DNA from: Clavibacter michiganensis
Lineage (GTDB): Bacteria; Actinomycetota; Actinomycetes; Actinomycetales; Microbacteriaceae
Assembly (NCBI RefSeq): GCF_002151125.1
Contig: NZ_MDJZ01000012.1
Location: 124,001 to 188,000, forward strand
Direction of reading: 5' to 3'
Length of the DNA stretch: 64,000 nt
Shown: piece by piece, positions 1 to 11,183 of the stretch
Position numbering within the stretch: the first letter of the stretch is position 1
Layout of the letters: each line of letters begins with the position of its first letter
Made by a program: the position numbers and the translations under genes
The notes under the pieces: generated by a model
What the model was told of the DNA's origin: nothing
The model's input: only the letters and a program-made list of their open reading frames with translations
Databases searched by the model: none

Positions 1-1
1 C

Positions 2-2800
<2,799 letters not shown>

Positions 2801-2805
2801 CGTCC

Positions 2806-2837
2806 GCGGCGGCGGGCCCTCACGGGTCCGCCGCCGC
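2806..2837 (+). terminator. Hairpin terminator after lacZ
   Basis: A 14-bp stem (one G-U pair) with a TCAC loop begins 6 bases after the lacZ stop. There is no clear T-tract, as with the other gene-end hairpins in this window. Confidence 0.7.
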
Positions 2838-2935
2838 AGCCGACGCGGCCCGACCGCACGACACCGCTCGCCCTCCGGCCGGAGGACGGGCAAGCTGGAG
2901 ACGACGGCGTCCGATGGCGGGCGCGAGGAGGACGC

Positions 2936-4222
2936 ATGACCGACACCATCGAGCAGGGCACCGCGGGCACCAACTGGGCCGGCAACTACGCGTACAAGGC
3001 CCGCGAGGTCCGCACGCCGACGAGCGTCGAGGAGCTGCGGGCGATCGTCCGCGACGCGCCCCGGATCCGCGTGCTGGGATCCCGCCACTCGTTCAACGAC
3101 ATCGCCGACTCCGACGTGCTGGTCTCGCTCGCCGAGCTGCCCGCCGACCTCGTGATCGACCGCGACGCCAGCACCGCCACCTTCTCCGCGGGCCTCGCCT
3201 ACGGGAAGCTAGCGGAGCTCCTCGGCGAGGAGGGCCTCGCGATCCACAACCTCGCGTCGCTGCCGCACATCTCGGTCGCGGGCGCCATCGCGACGGCGAC
3301 CCACGGATCCGGCATCGGCAACGGCAACCTCGGCACCGCCGTCGCGGCCCTCGAGCTGATCACGGCCGACGGCGAGACGGTCACGTACCGCCGCGGGGAC
3401 GACGACTTCGACGGCGTGGTCGTGGGCCTCGGCGCGCTCGGCGTCGTCACGCGCGTGACCCTCGACGTCGAGCCCGCCTATCTCGTGCGCCAGCGCGTGT
3501 TCGAGGGCCTCTCGTGGGACGCGTTCGACGCCAACCTCGAGGACGTCTTCGGCGGCGCCTACAGCGTCAGCGTCTTCACGCGCTTCGGCGAGGCCACCGA
3601 CCAGGTGTGGCTGAAGAGCCGCGTGCAGCTCGACGTCGACGGCCAGCCCGAGGACGAGGTCGTCATGGAGGACTACTTCGGCGCGCCGGCCGCGACCGAG
3701 GAGCGCCACCCGATCCTCGGGATCGATCCGGTGAACAGCACCTCGCAGCTCGGCGTCGTCGGCCTCTGGTCCGACCGGCTCTCGCACTTCAAGATGGGCT
3801 TCACGCCGAGTGACGGCGAGGAGATCCAGTCGGAGTTCCACGTGCCGCTCGACCGGGCCGTCGAGGCCGTGCAGGCGCTCCGGGCGATGGGCGACCGTAT
3901 CCGCCCGATCCTCCTCGTCTGCGAGCTGCGCGCCGTCGCCGAGGACCGGCTCTGGCTGAGCCCCCAGTACGGGCAGACGACCATCGGCCTGCACTTCACG
4001 TGGAAGCGCGACCAGGAGGCCGTCGAGGCGCTGCTCGTCGAGCTCGAGGCGGCCATCCGCCCCTTCGGCGCCCGCCCGCACTGGGGCAAGGTCTTCACCG
4101 CGACCGCGGCCGACATCGCCCCGCTGTACCCGCGATCGGGCGACTTCCTCGCCCTCGCCGAGCGCCTGGATCCCGAGGCCAAGTTCCGCAACGCCTGGTT
4201 CGAGCGCTCGCTCCTCGGCTGA
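2936..4222 (+). CDS. aldO: Alditol (xylitol) oxidase, FAD-dependent
   Basis: It oxidises sugar alcohols such as xylitol or sorbitol at C1 to the aldose, reducing O2 to H2O2. The 428-residue protein matches Streptomyces coelicolor AldO over its whole length. It has the VAO-type FAD domain with RVLGSRHSFND, where H51 is the predicted covalent FAD attachment residue, and SLPHISVAGAIATATHGSG. The AldO active-site residues appear to be kept as E330 and R332 (ELR) and K385 (HWGKVF), each shifted by about 10 from AldO. The ATG has GAGGAGGA upstream. It stands alone between two hairpins and shows no link to an alditol transporter here. L-gulono-lactone oxidase is the next closest possibility, but the tail fits AldO better. 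Confidence 0.85.
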   Translation: MTDTIEQGTAGTNWAGNYAYKAREVRTPTSVEELRAIVRDAPRIRVLGSRHSFNDIADSDVLVSLAELPADLVIDRDASTATFSAGLAYGKLAELLGEEGLAIHNLASLPHISVAGAIATATHGSGIGNGNLGTAVAALELITADGETVTYRRGDDDFDGVVVGLGALGVVTRVTLDVEPAYLVRQRVFEGLSWDAFDANLEDVFGGAYSVSVFTRFGEATDQVWLKSRVQLDVDGQPEDEVVMEDYFGAPAATEERHPILGIDPVNSTSQLGVVGLWSDRLSHFKMGFTPSDGEEIQSEFHVPLDRAVEAVQALRAMGDRIRPILLVCELRAVAEDRLWLSPQYGQTTIGLHFTWKRDQEAVEALLVELEAAIRPFGARPHWGKVFTATAADIAPLYPRSGDFLALAERLDPEAKFRNAWFERSLLG

Positions 4223-4251
4223 CCCGCATCCGCCGCTGACCGGGACCGCAT

Positions 4252-4302
4252 CCGGGGATCCGCGACGCGCCGAGCACCCGCTCGCGCGCCGCGGATCCCG
4301 GG
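4252..4302 (+). terminator. Long hairpin after alditol oxidase
   Basis: Arms centred on GATCCGCG (4257-4264) and CGCGGATC (4290-4297) extend to a stem of more than 15 bp with one mismatch and one bulge. It lies just before the mycoredoxin promoter. Confidence 0.55.
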
Positions 4303-4322
4303 TCGGCGTGGAGAACGGCGCG

Positions 4323-4336
4323 TAGGGTGAGGACCA
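4323..4336 (+). promoter_or_regulatory. Leaderless -10 box for mycoredoxin
   Basis: TAGGGT (4323-4328) ends 7 bases before the ATG at 4336, so transcription should start at or one base from the start codon. Confidence 0.55.
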
Positions 4337-4605
4337 TGGCGCCCGAGACCTCCTCCTACGTACCTGCCCCCGGGCGGATCACGATGTTCTCCACCACCTG
4401 GTGCGGCTACTGCCGCCGGCTGAAGTCGCAGCTCGACAGGGCCGGCATCGGCTACGACGAGGTGGACATCGAGCAGGTGCCCGGCACGGCCGAGCTGGTC
4501 GAGGCCATCAACGGCGGCAACCAGACGGTCCCCACCGTCCTCTTCCCCGACGGCTCGTCCGCCACCAACCCGTCGCTCGCCGACGTGACCGCGAAGGTGG
4601 CCTGA
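4336..4605 (+). CDS. mrx1: Mycoredoxin (glutaredoxin-like)
   Basis: It reduces mycothiol mixed disulfides on proteins in the cytoplasm, the actinobacterial counterpart of glutaredoxin. The 89-residue protein is a single thioredoxin fold with the dithiol motif WCGYC, the cis-proline motif TVPTV and the NGGN loop, closely resembling Mycobacterium Mrx1. I chose ATG 4336 over the in-frame GTG at 4327, because the -10 box sits on the GTG and directly before the ATG. The stop codon is 3 bases before the next ATG, so it is co-transcribed with the maltokinase-like gene. That pairing has no obvious functional reason. Confidence 0.88.
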   Translation: MAPETSSYVPAPGRITMFSTTWCGYCRRLKSQLDRAGIGYDEVDIEQVPGTAELVEAINGGNQTVPTVLFPDGSSATNPSLADVTAKVA

Positions 4606-4608
4606 GCC

Positions 4609-6078
4609 ATGCAGCACCACGACCTCAGCGTCATCCCCGACTTCCTCGCCGCCTGGATGCGCGAGCAGCGCTGGTTCGCCTCGAAGGGCACCGAGCCGCG
4701 CCTCGAGCGCATCGGCGGCTGGAGCTTCAGCGACGAGGGCTGGTTCGCCCGCATCGAGACGCACCTGATCATCGACCACGGCAGCGCGAAGCCCGTGCTC
4801 TACCAGGTGCCGCTCACCTACCGGCAGGCGCCGCTGGAGGAGCTGAAGCCCTTCCACATCGGCACCACCGTCGAGGACGACGGCGTCGAGCTGCACGTCT
4901 ACGACGGTCCGCACGACCCCGCGTACGCGTGGGCCCTCATCCGCACGATCCTCGACGACCGCGACGCCGACGTGGACGAGACCTCGCTCGGCGCGACCGC
5001 GCGCGGCCAGCGCCAGCCGGGCGTGGAGATCGCGACCGTCGTCGGATCCCACGTGCTGTCGGGCGAGCAGTCGAACACCTCGATCATCTACGACATGGTC
5101 TCGGCCGACGGCCACGCCGTGAACCCGATGATCGTCAAGGTCTTCCGCGCGCTGCACCACGGCGAGAACCCGGACGTCGTGCTCCAGTCCGCCATCGCGG
5201 GCGCCGGATCCCGGCTCGTGCCGCAGACCATGGGCAGCGTGCTCGCCGAGTGGAGCGACTCGGGCCGCGAGGAGGGGCGCGCCGTCGGGCACGTCGCCTT
5301 CGCGCAGGAGTTCCTGCCCGGCGTCACCGACGCCTGGCGGGTCGCGCTCCGCGCCGCCGAGGCCGACGAGGACTTCCAGGCGCAGGCCCGCGCGCTGGGC
5401 GAGGCGACCGCCGACGTGCACGCCACGCTCGCCGCCGCGCTCCCCACCGTCGAGGCCACGCCCGACGTCATCGAGGGGATCATGGTCAGCTTCCGCCGCC
5501 GTCACGCGACGGCCGAGCGCGAGGTCCCCGAGATCGCCGCGTTCCACGACGCCATCGCGAGCGTGTACGACGCCGCCGAGAAGGGCGAGTGGCCGAAGCT
5601 TCAGCGCATCCACGGCGACTACCACCTCGGCCAGGTGCTCTCGGTGCCGAACCGCGGCTGGGTGCTCCTCGACTTCGAGGGCGAGCCGATGCGCCCCATG
5701 CACGAGCGCTCGCTGGCGGACGTCACGCTGCGCGACGTCGCCGGCATGCTCCGCTCGTTCGACTACGTCGCCGGCTCCTACGCGCTCGCGCACCCCGGCA
5801 AGTCGGCGGCCGCGTGGGCCAGCGCCGCCCGCCGCGCGTTCGTCGACGGCTACATCGCCCGCTCCGGCACCGACCTCCGCGCCAACCGGGCCCTGCTCGA
5901 CGCGTTCGAGATCGACAAGGCCGTCTACGAGGCGATCTACGAGGTCCGCAACCGTCCCGGCTGGCTGTCGATCCCGCTCCAGGCCGTCGCGCGCCTCGCG
6001 ACCCGCTCGAGCACGCTCGGCGCGGTGACGACGCCCGGCGCGACCGGGCCGCGCGAGGCCGGGCCGATCAGCTCCTGA
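4609..6078 (+). CDS. mak: Maltokinase-like phosphotransferase (Mak/Pep2)
   Basis: Maltokinase phosphorylates maltose to maltose-1-phosphate, feeding GlgE-type alpha-glucan synthesis. The 489-residue protein has the N-terminal cap motif QRWFASKG, the nucleotide-binding EQSNTS segment, the catalytic loop HGDYHLGQV (D337 as base) and the metal-binding DFEGEP. These are the order and motifs of actinobacterial Mak/Pep2 within the aminoglycoside-phosphotransferase-like fold. The usual partner treS is not next to it; the upstream neighbour is mycoredoxin. The substrate is inferred from the family, so a general sugar or aminoglycoside kinase remains possible. Confidence 0.75.
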   Translation: MQHHDLSVIPDFLAAWMREQRWFASKGTEPRLERIGGWSFSDEGWFARIETHLIIDHGSAKPVLYQVPLTYRQAPLEELKPFHIGTTVEDDGVELHVYDGPHDPAYAWALIRTILDDRDADVDETSLGATARGQRQPGVEIATVVGSHVLSGEQSNTSIIYDMVSADGHAVNPMIVKVFRALHHGENPDVVLQSAIAGAGSRLVPQTMGSVLAEWSDSGREEGRAVGHVAFAQEFLPGVTDAWRVALRAAEADEDFQAQARALGEATADVHATLAAALPTVEATPDVIEGIMVSFRRRHATAEREVPEIAAFHDAIASVYDAAEKGEWPKLQRIHGDYHLGQVLSVPNRGWVLLDFEGEPMRPMHERSLADVTLRDVAGMLRSFDYVAGSYALAHPGKSAAAWASAARRAFVDGYIARSGTDLRANRALLDAFEIDKAVYEAIYEVRNRPGWLSIPLQAVARLATRSSTLGAVTTPGATGPREAGPISS

Positions 6079-6083
6079 TCCGC

Positions 6084-6110
6084 GGGGACGGCCGGGGCCC
6101 GGTCGTCCCC
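6084..6110 (+). terminator. Hairpin terminator after mak
   Basis: GGGGACG pairs with CGTCCCC and the stem continues inward through CCGG/CCGG with one G-U pair. It lies 5 bases after the stop and just before the next promoter. Confidence 0.6.
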
Positions 6111-6116
6111 CGTCGG

Positions 6117-6129
6117 TAGGCTGGCGGGA
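6117..6129 (+). promoter_or_regulatory. Leaderless -10 box for ptrB
   Basis: TAGGCT (6117-6122) is followed by 6 bases and then the ATG at 6129. Confidence 0.55.
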
Positions 6130-8294
6130 TGACCGACCCCGCCGTCCCGGCCGTCTCCTCCCCCGCATCCGACTCCCCCTCCACCCCTCCCGTCGCGGAG
6201 CAGCGCCCCATCGAGCGCACCTTCCACGGCGACACGTTCGTGGACCGCTACGAGTGGCTGCGCGACAAGGGCGACGCCGCGGTCATCGCGCACCTCGAGG
6301 CCGAGAACGCGTACACCGAAGGCCAGACCGCGCACCTCGAGCCGCTGCGCGAGCGGATCTTCACGGAGATCAAGGACCGTACGCAGGAGACCGACCTGTC
6401 GGTGCCCGTGCGCGAGGGCGACTGGTGGTACTACGCGCGCACGGTCGAGGGGTCGCAGTACGCGATCCGCTGCCGTCGGCCCGTCGCCGGTCCCGACGAC
6501 TGGACCCCGCCCGCCGTGGAGCCCGCGGCCGACGGCGGCGCCGTCGAGGGCGAGCAGGTGCTCCTCGACTCCAACGCCGAGGCGGAGGGCCACGAGTTCT
6601 TCTCGCTCGGCGCGTTCGAGGTCAGCCCCGACGGGTCGCTCCTCGCCTACTCGACCGACACCGAGGGCGACGAGCGGTTCACGCTGAAGATCCGCGACCT
6701 GACCACGGGCGAGGACCTCGCCGACGAGATCCCCGGCACGAGCCACGGCGCCACCTTCTCCGCCCACGGCGACCACCTCTTCTACGTCACGGTCGACGAC
6801 GCCTGGCGCCCCGACACCGTCTGGCGCCACCGCGTCGGCACCCCCGCGTCGCAGGACGTGAAGGTCTTCACCGAGCCCGACGAGAGCTACTTCGTCGGCT
6901 TCGGCATGACCCGCAGCCGGCAGTACCTCACCGTCTACGTCGGCTCGAAGATCACGACCGAGGTGCTGCTGCTCGACGCGGGAGACCCGACGGGCGCCTT
7001 CCGCCCGGTGTGGCCGCGCCGCCACGGCGTCGAGTACGACGTCGACCACGCGGTCATCGACGGATCCGACCGGCTCCTCATCCTGCACAACGACGGCGCC
7101 ACGAACTTCGAGCTCATCGACGTGCCGGCGGACGACCCGACCTCCACGACCGACCGCCAGGTCGTCATCCCCCACGACGACGACGTGCGCCTCGAGGACG
7201 CCAGCGCGTTCGCCGACCACCTCGTGATCTCCTACCGCCGCGAGGGCCTCACCCGCGTCGGCGTCATCCCCTTCGACCGCGTCCTCGACGGCGAGCAGCT
7301 GCACGAGATCGCGTTCGACGAGCCGATCTACACGGTCGGCACCGCGGGCAACCCCGAGTTCCACCAGCCCACCGTCCGCCTCGGCTACACGAGCCTCGCG
7401 ACCCCGGCCACCACGTTCGACTACGTGCTCGCGACGCGGGAGCTCCGCCTCCTCAAGCAGCAGCCCGTGCGCGGCGGCTACGACCCCGACGACTACGTGC
7501 AGACCCGCGAGTGGGCGACCGCGGAGGACGGCACCGAGATCCCGCTGTCGGTGATCTACAGGCGCGGCCTCGTGCACCCCGGCACGCCCGCGCCGCTCCT
7601 CCTGTACGGCTACGGCTCGTACGAGGCGAGCATCGACCCGTCGTTCTCCATCGCGCGGCTGTCGCTGCTCGACCGGGGCATGGCCTTCGTCATCGCGCAC
7701 GTGCGCGGCGGCGGCGAGATGGGCCGGCGCTGGTACGACGAGGGCAAGACGCTCACCAAGAGGAACACCTTCACCGACTTCGTGGCCGCGGCCGACCACC
7801 TCATCGCGCGGGGCTGGACCAGCCCGGAGAAGCTGGTGGCGGAGGGCCGCAGCGCGGGCGGCCTCCTGATGGGCGCGGTGGCGAACCTCGCGCCCGACCG
7901 GTTCGCCGGGATCCTCGCGGGCGTGCCGTTCGTGGACGCGCTCACGAGCATCCTCGACCCGTCGCTGCCGCTCACCGTGATCGAGTGGGACGAGTGGGGC
8001 GACCCGCTGCACGACCCCGAGGTGTACGCGTACATGAAGTCGTACACGCCGTACGAGAACGTGCGCGAGGGCGTGGAGTACCCGCGGATCCTCGCGGTCA
8101 CCAGCCTCAACGACACGCGCGTGCTCTACGTCGAGCCCGCGAAGTGGACCGCCCGCCTCCGCGAGGTCGGCGCGCCCGTGCTGCTGCGCACCGAGATGCA
8201 GGCCGGCCACGGCGGCAAGTCGGGCCGGTACGACGCGTGGCGCGAGCGCGCCTCCGACTACGCGTGGGTGCTCGACGTGGCGGGGCTCGCCTAG
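6129..8294 (+). CDS. ptrB: Oligopeptidase B-type serine peptidase (S9A)
   Basis: It cleaves short peptides, typically after Arg or Lys, in the cytoplasm. The 721-residue protein has the N-terminal seven-bladed propeller that filters substrates and a C-terminal alpha/beta-hydrolase. The triad is visible as S575 in GRSAGG, D662 in NDTRV and H694 in AGHGG. The EWDEWG segment after the nucleophile is typical of oligopeptidase B rather than prolyl endopeptidase. It begins with a low-complexity Ala/Pro/Ser stretch (about residues 1-24) and has a leaderless start. Its stop is 16 bp from the end of the convergent MFS gene, where DNA composition changes sharply. Confidence 0.9.
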   Translation: MTDPAVPAVSSPASDSPSTPPVAEQRPIERTFHGDTFVDRYEWLRDKGDAAVIAHLEAENAYTEGQTAHLEPLRERIFTEIKDRTQETDLSVPVREGDWWYYARTVEGSQYAIRCRRPVAGPDDWTPPAVEPAADGGAVEGEQVLLDSNAEAEGHEFFSLGAFEVSPDGSLLAYSTDTEGDERFTLKIRDLTTGEDLADEIPGTSHGATFSAHGDHLFYVTVDDAWRPDTVWRHRVGTPASQDVKVFTEPDESYFVGFGMTRSRQYLTVYVGSKITTEVLLLDAGDPTGAFRPVWPRRHGVEYDVDHAVIDGSDRLLILHNDGATNFELIDVPADDPTSTTDRQVVIPHDDDVRLEDASAFADHLVISYRREGLTRVGVIPFDRVLDGEQLHEIAFDEPIYTVGTAGNPEFHQPTVRLGYTSLATPATTFDYVLATRELRLLKQQPVRGGYDPDDYVQTREWATAEDGTEIPLSVIYRRGLVHPGTPAPLLLYGYGSYEASIDPSFSIARLSLLDRGMAFVIAHVRGGGEMGRRWYDEGKTLTKRNTFTDFVAAADHLIARGWTSPEKLVAEGRSAGGLLMGAVANLAPDRFAGILAGVPFVDALTSILDPSLPLTVIEWDEWGDPLHDPEVYAYMKSYTPYENVREGVEYPRILAVTSLNDTRVLYVEPAKWTARLREVGAPVLLRTEMQAGHGGKSGRYDAWRERASDYAWVLDVAGLA

Positions 8295-8310
8295 CGGGAG
8301 CTCGAGGAGG

Positions 8311-9579
8311 TCACCGGCGATGAGCCTGCCATCCTCCGGCCAACATCGCCGACGCGCCCAGGCAGAGGAGCAGCGCCCCAGCCAAGATCGCGCTGGCGTA
8401 GACGTCTGGCCCGGTGCCACTGGCGTAGCTGAGGAGCCATCCGGTTCCCATCGTGCCCAAAAGCGTGGTCAGCGCCAATGCCGGGGTCGTAATGGCGGTT
8501 ACCCGCCCCATGAACCCTGATGGGGTAGCGGTCTGGAGGATGGGACCTTGGGCGACAACGTAGAACGAGAACGCCACACCGGCCGCGAACATGGCGATCA
8601 CCGCCGGCACGAATGCCCGTACCTGCGAGTAACAGATGTAGATCACTCCCATCGATCCCAGGCCCGCGATAAATGCCGCACGAGGCGTGACAGCAACAGC
8701 TATTCGGGGCGCCGACAGGGACCCGACGAGGCCTCCGAGGCTGAAGGCACCGCTGACGAGACCGTATTGCGCGGAGGAAAGCGCCAGTGCCTGAAGAGCG
8801 AACAGCGCAAGCACTGAGTTGTTGATCCCCAGCGAGAGGCCATACAGAGAGACGCCGATGAGGACCGTTCGAATCGACGGCGTGCGCCACGCGATGGATA
8901 TGCCCGCGACGAAGTCGGGCCAGTAGCGCCGCGCAACTTCCGCGTCGGGCCGTACCGCTCGCCCGCCTTCGACGCGCGAGACGCACACGGCGGACAGGGC
9001 AAAGGTGAGCGCGTTTACGACCAGGGCGGGAAGAGGCCCCAGGAACGAGTACAGCGCGGGCCCCGCGGTCGTAGCGATGACCGCGATCCCGACGGCAGCG
9101 AACATCATCTTCCCGGCGGCATCTGCACGACGATCCTCGGGGACGAGCGCCTGCAGCGCTGCAGCACGTGCAGGCATGAAGAATTGCGACGCGGCACCGA
9201 TCAGCGTCAGAGTGACCAGCAACGACGTGATCACGAGCTCATCACCGCCTCTCGCTGCGATCGCGGTCATCGGCAGAAGCAGAGCCATCCTCGCCAAGTC
9301 CGAGACGATCATCACCCTGTCCGCTCGCCAGCGGTCGACGAGTACGCCCACAAGCGGCGCGACGATGAGGCGGGGCAACGTGCTGGTCGCAACCACGGCC
9401 GAGACCAGCGCAGGAAGCTCCGGCCGGCCGGCCGCGAGGCCGGTGATCAGCCAGACGGTGACAGTAGAGGCGAGGAGGTACTCCCCGAAGGAGGACGCCG
9501 CCTGGCCAGCCCATAGCCAGGCGAAATCGCGGTTGATCAGCGACGAACGCCCGGAGGCCGGCGGGACAGAGCGCGTCAC
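8311..9579 (-). CDS. MFS efflux-type transporter in low-GC insert
   Basis: The 422-residue protein has about twelve hydrophobic segments and the MFS loop GVLVDRWRADRVM between helices 2 and 3, in the group of enterobactin/macrolide-type exporters. It probably exports a small molecule with proton antiport. It begins with GTG, and the GTGA overlap with the oxygenase stop makes the two genes one operon. Its DNA has clearly lower GC and more mixed third positions than the flanking genes, and lacks the GGATCC motif so common elsewhere, both signs of transfer. The cargo is unknown; the partner oxygenase suggests its product or substrate. Confidence 0.82.
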   Translation of the reverse strand: MTRSVPPASGRSSLINRDFAWLWAGQAASSFGEYLLASTVTVWLITGLAAGRPELPALVSAVVATSTLPRLIVAPLVGVLVDRWRADRVMIVSDLARMALLLPMTAIAARGGDELVITSLLVTLTLIGAASQFFMPARAAALQALVPEDRRADAAGKMMFAAVGIAVIATTAGPALYSFLGPLPALVVNALTFALSAVCVSRVEGGRAVRPDAEVARRYWPDFVAGISIAWRTPSIRTVLIGVSLYGLSLGINNSVLALFALQALALSSAQYGLVSGAFSLGGLVGSLSAPRIAVAVTPRAAFIAGLGSMGVIYICYSQVRAFVPAVIAMFAAGVAFSFYVVAQGPILQTATPSGFMGRVTAITTPALALTTLLGTMGTGWLLSYASGTGPDVYASAILAGALLLCLGASAMLAGGWQAHRR

Positions 9580-10547
9580 ATCAGCCCTAGGAGGCGTGTC
9601 GCCTCTCGCCGGGTCGGCTCGTTGCGCGCGAAGTGCGATGCGATCACTAGGGCCTGGTATGCATGCTCATTTGCTCTTCTCGCTTCATCGACCGCCATGA
9701 TGTCGCGCCACCGCTCCCAGGTATCGTCGAACGGAACTGTCGGCGGATGCCTGCTGCGCCAGTAGTGCGCAAGCCCATTCTTCCAACCTTGGTAGTGCGC
9801 GTCCCAATCATCCGCGATCAACGGCGCCGCGAGTACACCCTCCGCAACAGGATCCGCGAGCGGCTGGAATCTCGCCTCGACACTCACCCGAATGCCGTCA
9901 CCATGGTTCCTTGCTCCACCGTGCGGCGTAAATGTATTGAAGACGAGCACGTCTCCTGGGTTCAGATCATATCGCGCCCGCCCCGTGAGGAACGTGTCAT
10001 CGATCGCCCATCCTGATGGGTTATCTGCGACCATCATGGGGGCGACCGAATCTCGCTCCTCATGAAAGACCGGGAGAGACCCCGTATCTGGTGTAGCCCG
10101 AAAGAGCGGTGTCCACATGGTCAACTGACGCCAGCTGCCCTGGAGCTCCGGGAAGTCCTGATGGACGCCCGCTGGATATGATAGATCGGACGCTTCCGGG
10201 GGAACGGCTCGCAGGTGCTTCAGAGGATGAATGAATACGTCCTCATGATCCAGGAGCGCGCGGACCGCATCTAGTACCTCGGGAGCGTGGTACATGGCCT
10301 CGAGATCCTGCGATTGTGCAACTCCTGCGAGAAGGAAGTCCTCGGGCTTCTCCTCGGCTCGAGATACGTACCTCAGCTGCCCACGCTCGGTCATGCAGCC
10401 GTCCGTGACACCCGAGCGACTGAACTGCTCGATGATCTGGTCTTGGATCAGCTTCATCTTTTCCACGTCCAGGAGACCACGCAACACCGCGTGCCCAGTA
10501 TCGCGATAGGCGGCAGATGCTCGTCTCACGTCCGTCGCCGGGATCAA
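9576..10547 (-). CDS. Phytanoyl-CoA dioxygenase-like Fe(II)/2-oxoglutarate oxygenase
   Basis: The 323-residue protein is a PhyH-superfamily oxygenase. The iron facial triad is H129 and D131 in GVHQDF and H209 in TPHGG, with R220 in GIRVSVEARF placed to bind 2-oxoglutarate. Such enzymes hydroxylate or otherwise oxidise amino acids and natural products; the substrate cannot be read from the sequence. The start is TTG 10547, which overlaps the stop of a 6-codon leader by TTGA. It has no Shine-Dalgarno at normal spacing and probably depends on coupling. It is the first gene of an operon with the MFS exporter, in DNA of foreign composition. Confidence 0.8.
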   Translation of the reverse strand: MIPATDVRRASAAYRDTGHAVLRGLLDVEKMKLIQDQIIEQFSRSGVTDGCMTERGQLRYVSRAEEKPEDFLLAGVAQSQDLEAMYHAPEVLDAVRALLDHEDVFIHPLKHLRAVPPEASDLSYPAGVHQDFPELQGSWRQLTMWTPLFRATPDTGSLPVFHEERDSVAPMMVADNPSGWAIDDTFLTGRARYDLNPGDVLVFNTFTPHGGARNHGDGIRVSVEARFQPLADPVAEGVLAAPLIADDWDAHYQGWKNGLAHYWRSRHPPTVPFDDTWERWRDIMAVDEARRANEHAYQALVIASHFARNEPTRREATRLLGLM

Positions 10548-10564
10548 CGGCTGACCTGAGTCAT
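10544..10564 (-). CDS. 6-codon leader ORF (MTQVSR) before oxygenase
   Basis: The ATG at 10564 has an excellent Shine-Dalgarno (AAGGAGAAGGA) at ideal spacing. It encodes MTQVSR, and its TGA overlaps the TTG start of the oxygenase. The likely role is to bring ribosomes to the TTG by translational coupling. Alternatively the true start is elsewhere and this is chance. Confidence 0.4.
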   Translation of the reverse strand: MTQVSR

Positions 10565-10585
10565 GTCCTTCTCCTTCGCTTGTTG

Positions 10586-10592
10586 ATATTTA
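10586..10592 (-). promoter_or_regulatory. Candidate -10 element for oxygenase-MFS operon
   Basis: TAAATAT on the minus strand lies 21 bases upstream of the leader ATG. No good -35 box is visible at 17 bp. Confidence 0.35.
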
Positions 10593-10669
10593 CTCGGCTG
10601 CCGAATCAGGATCATCTTGATCGGCACAGGAGCAATGTATGCAGTTGGCCCGGGGGTGGCGATGCTGTT

Positions 10670-10686
10670 GTCATTCTTCGAATGAC
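10670..10686. repeat. Perfect 7-bp inverted repeat, possible operator
   Basis: GTCATTC-TTC-GAATGAC is perfect with a 3-base spacer. It lies about 80 bp upstream of the candidate -10 of the oxygenase operon. No regulator gene is encoded nearby. Confidence 0.35.
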
Positions 10687-11093
10687 GAGGTACTCTACTC
10701 CACAATTCGACAGTCGGCGATTCCATCGCCCCCTAACCGTTTGCATCGAGTATTGCGTCAGGCTTCTCTCTGGGTCGCTCTAGCTGTCGAGCACACGGGA
10801 GACAGAGTCCCCGATCATGGCTGCTGCTCGAACTCTGAGAGGGGCCCAAAGCACGCATCTAGCGTCGGTTCGCAAGTGATGACGATCGTGTCAAAGCGAC
10901 ATGGAAGTCCCTCCCCATGTCGATCTCTTTCCGGGAACTGCCAGCTGTCACCCGATAGCAGCTCCTGAGGGAAATCCTTCGACCGCCCGGACCTGGCGCG
11001 CTCGGTGCCGCACGTGGCGACGCGCCGTCCGAGGAAGCAGTCGGCATGCGCGAGGCCTCGCTACTCGAGGCCGCGGGGGCGTCGCCCGCCCCC

Positions 11094-11099
11094 TAGGGT
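11094..11099 (+). promoter_or_regulatory. -10 box of the thiamine operon
   Basis: TAGGGT ends 7 bases before the riboswitch P1 stem, so the transcript should begin just before the aptamer. Confidence 0.5.
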
Positions 11100-11106
11100 G
11101 GATCCC

Positions 11107-11181
11107 TGACACGGGGTGCCCACGAGGGCTGAGATGAGACCCGTCGCACCTGATCCGGTTCGCACCGGCGGAGGGATGTCA
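11107..11181 (+). promoter_or_regulatory. TPP (THI-box) riboswitch
   Basis: The conserved THI elements are in order: CGGGGTGCC, GGGCTGAGATGAGACCC, ACCTGATCCGGTTCGCACCGG, then GGAGGGATGTCA. P1 is TGACA (11107-11111) with TGTCA (11177-11181). The GGAGGG near 11170-11175 is the likely Shine-Dalgarno of thiM, 8 bases before its ATG, and lies at the 3' side of the aptamer. TPP binding should therefore block translation rather than form a terminator, and I see no separate terminator hairpin. It controls the downstream thiamine genes. Confidence 0.92.
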
Positions 11182-11183
11182 TC

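Larger units (their letters stand above)
10548..11093. other. Gene-poor low-GC region upstream of the oxygenase operon
   Basis: Apart from the 21-base leader ORF at its left end, I see no convincing gene in about 540 bp. Short open frames on both strands lack Shine-Dalgarno sites, codon bias and recognisable motifs. It holds a minus-strand -10-like TAAATAT (10586-10592) and a perfect inverted repeat at 10670-10686. The GC content rises to host level only near 11000. Confidence 0.6.

Noticed and set aside
10639-10968. Short plus-strand open frames in the region upstream of the oxygenase
   Set aside because: There is no Shine-Dalgarno, no codon bias and no motif; more likely intergenic DNA of the insert.
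10548-11093. A possible integrase, tRNA or attachment site marking the low-GC insert
   Set aside because: I found no tRNA, direct repeats or recombinase remnant at either edge.
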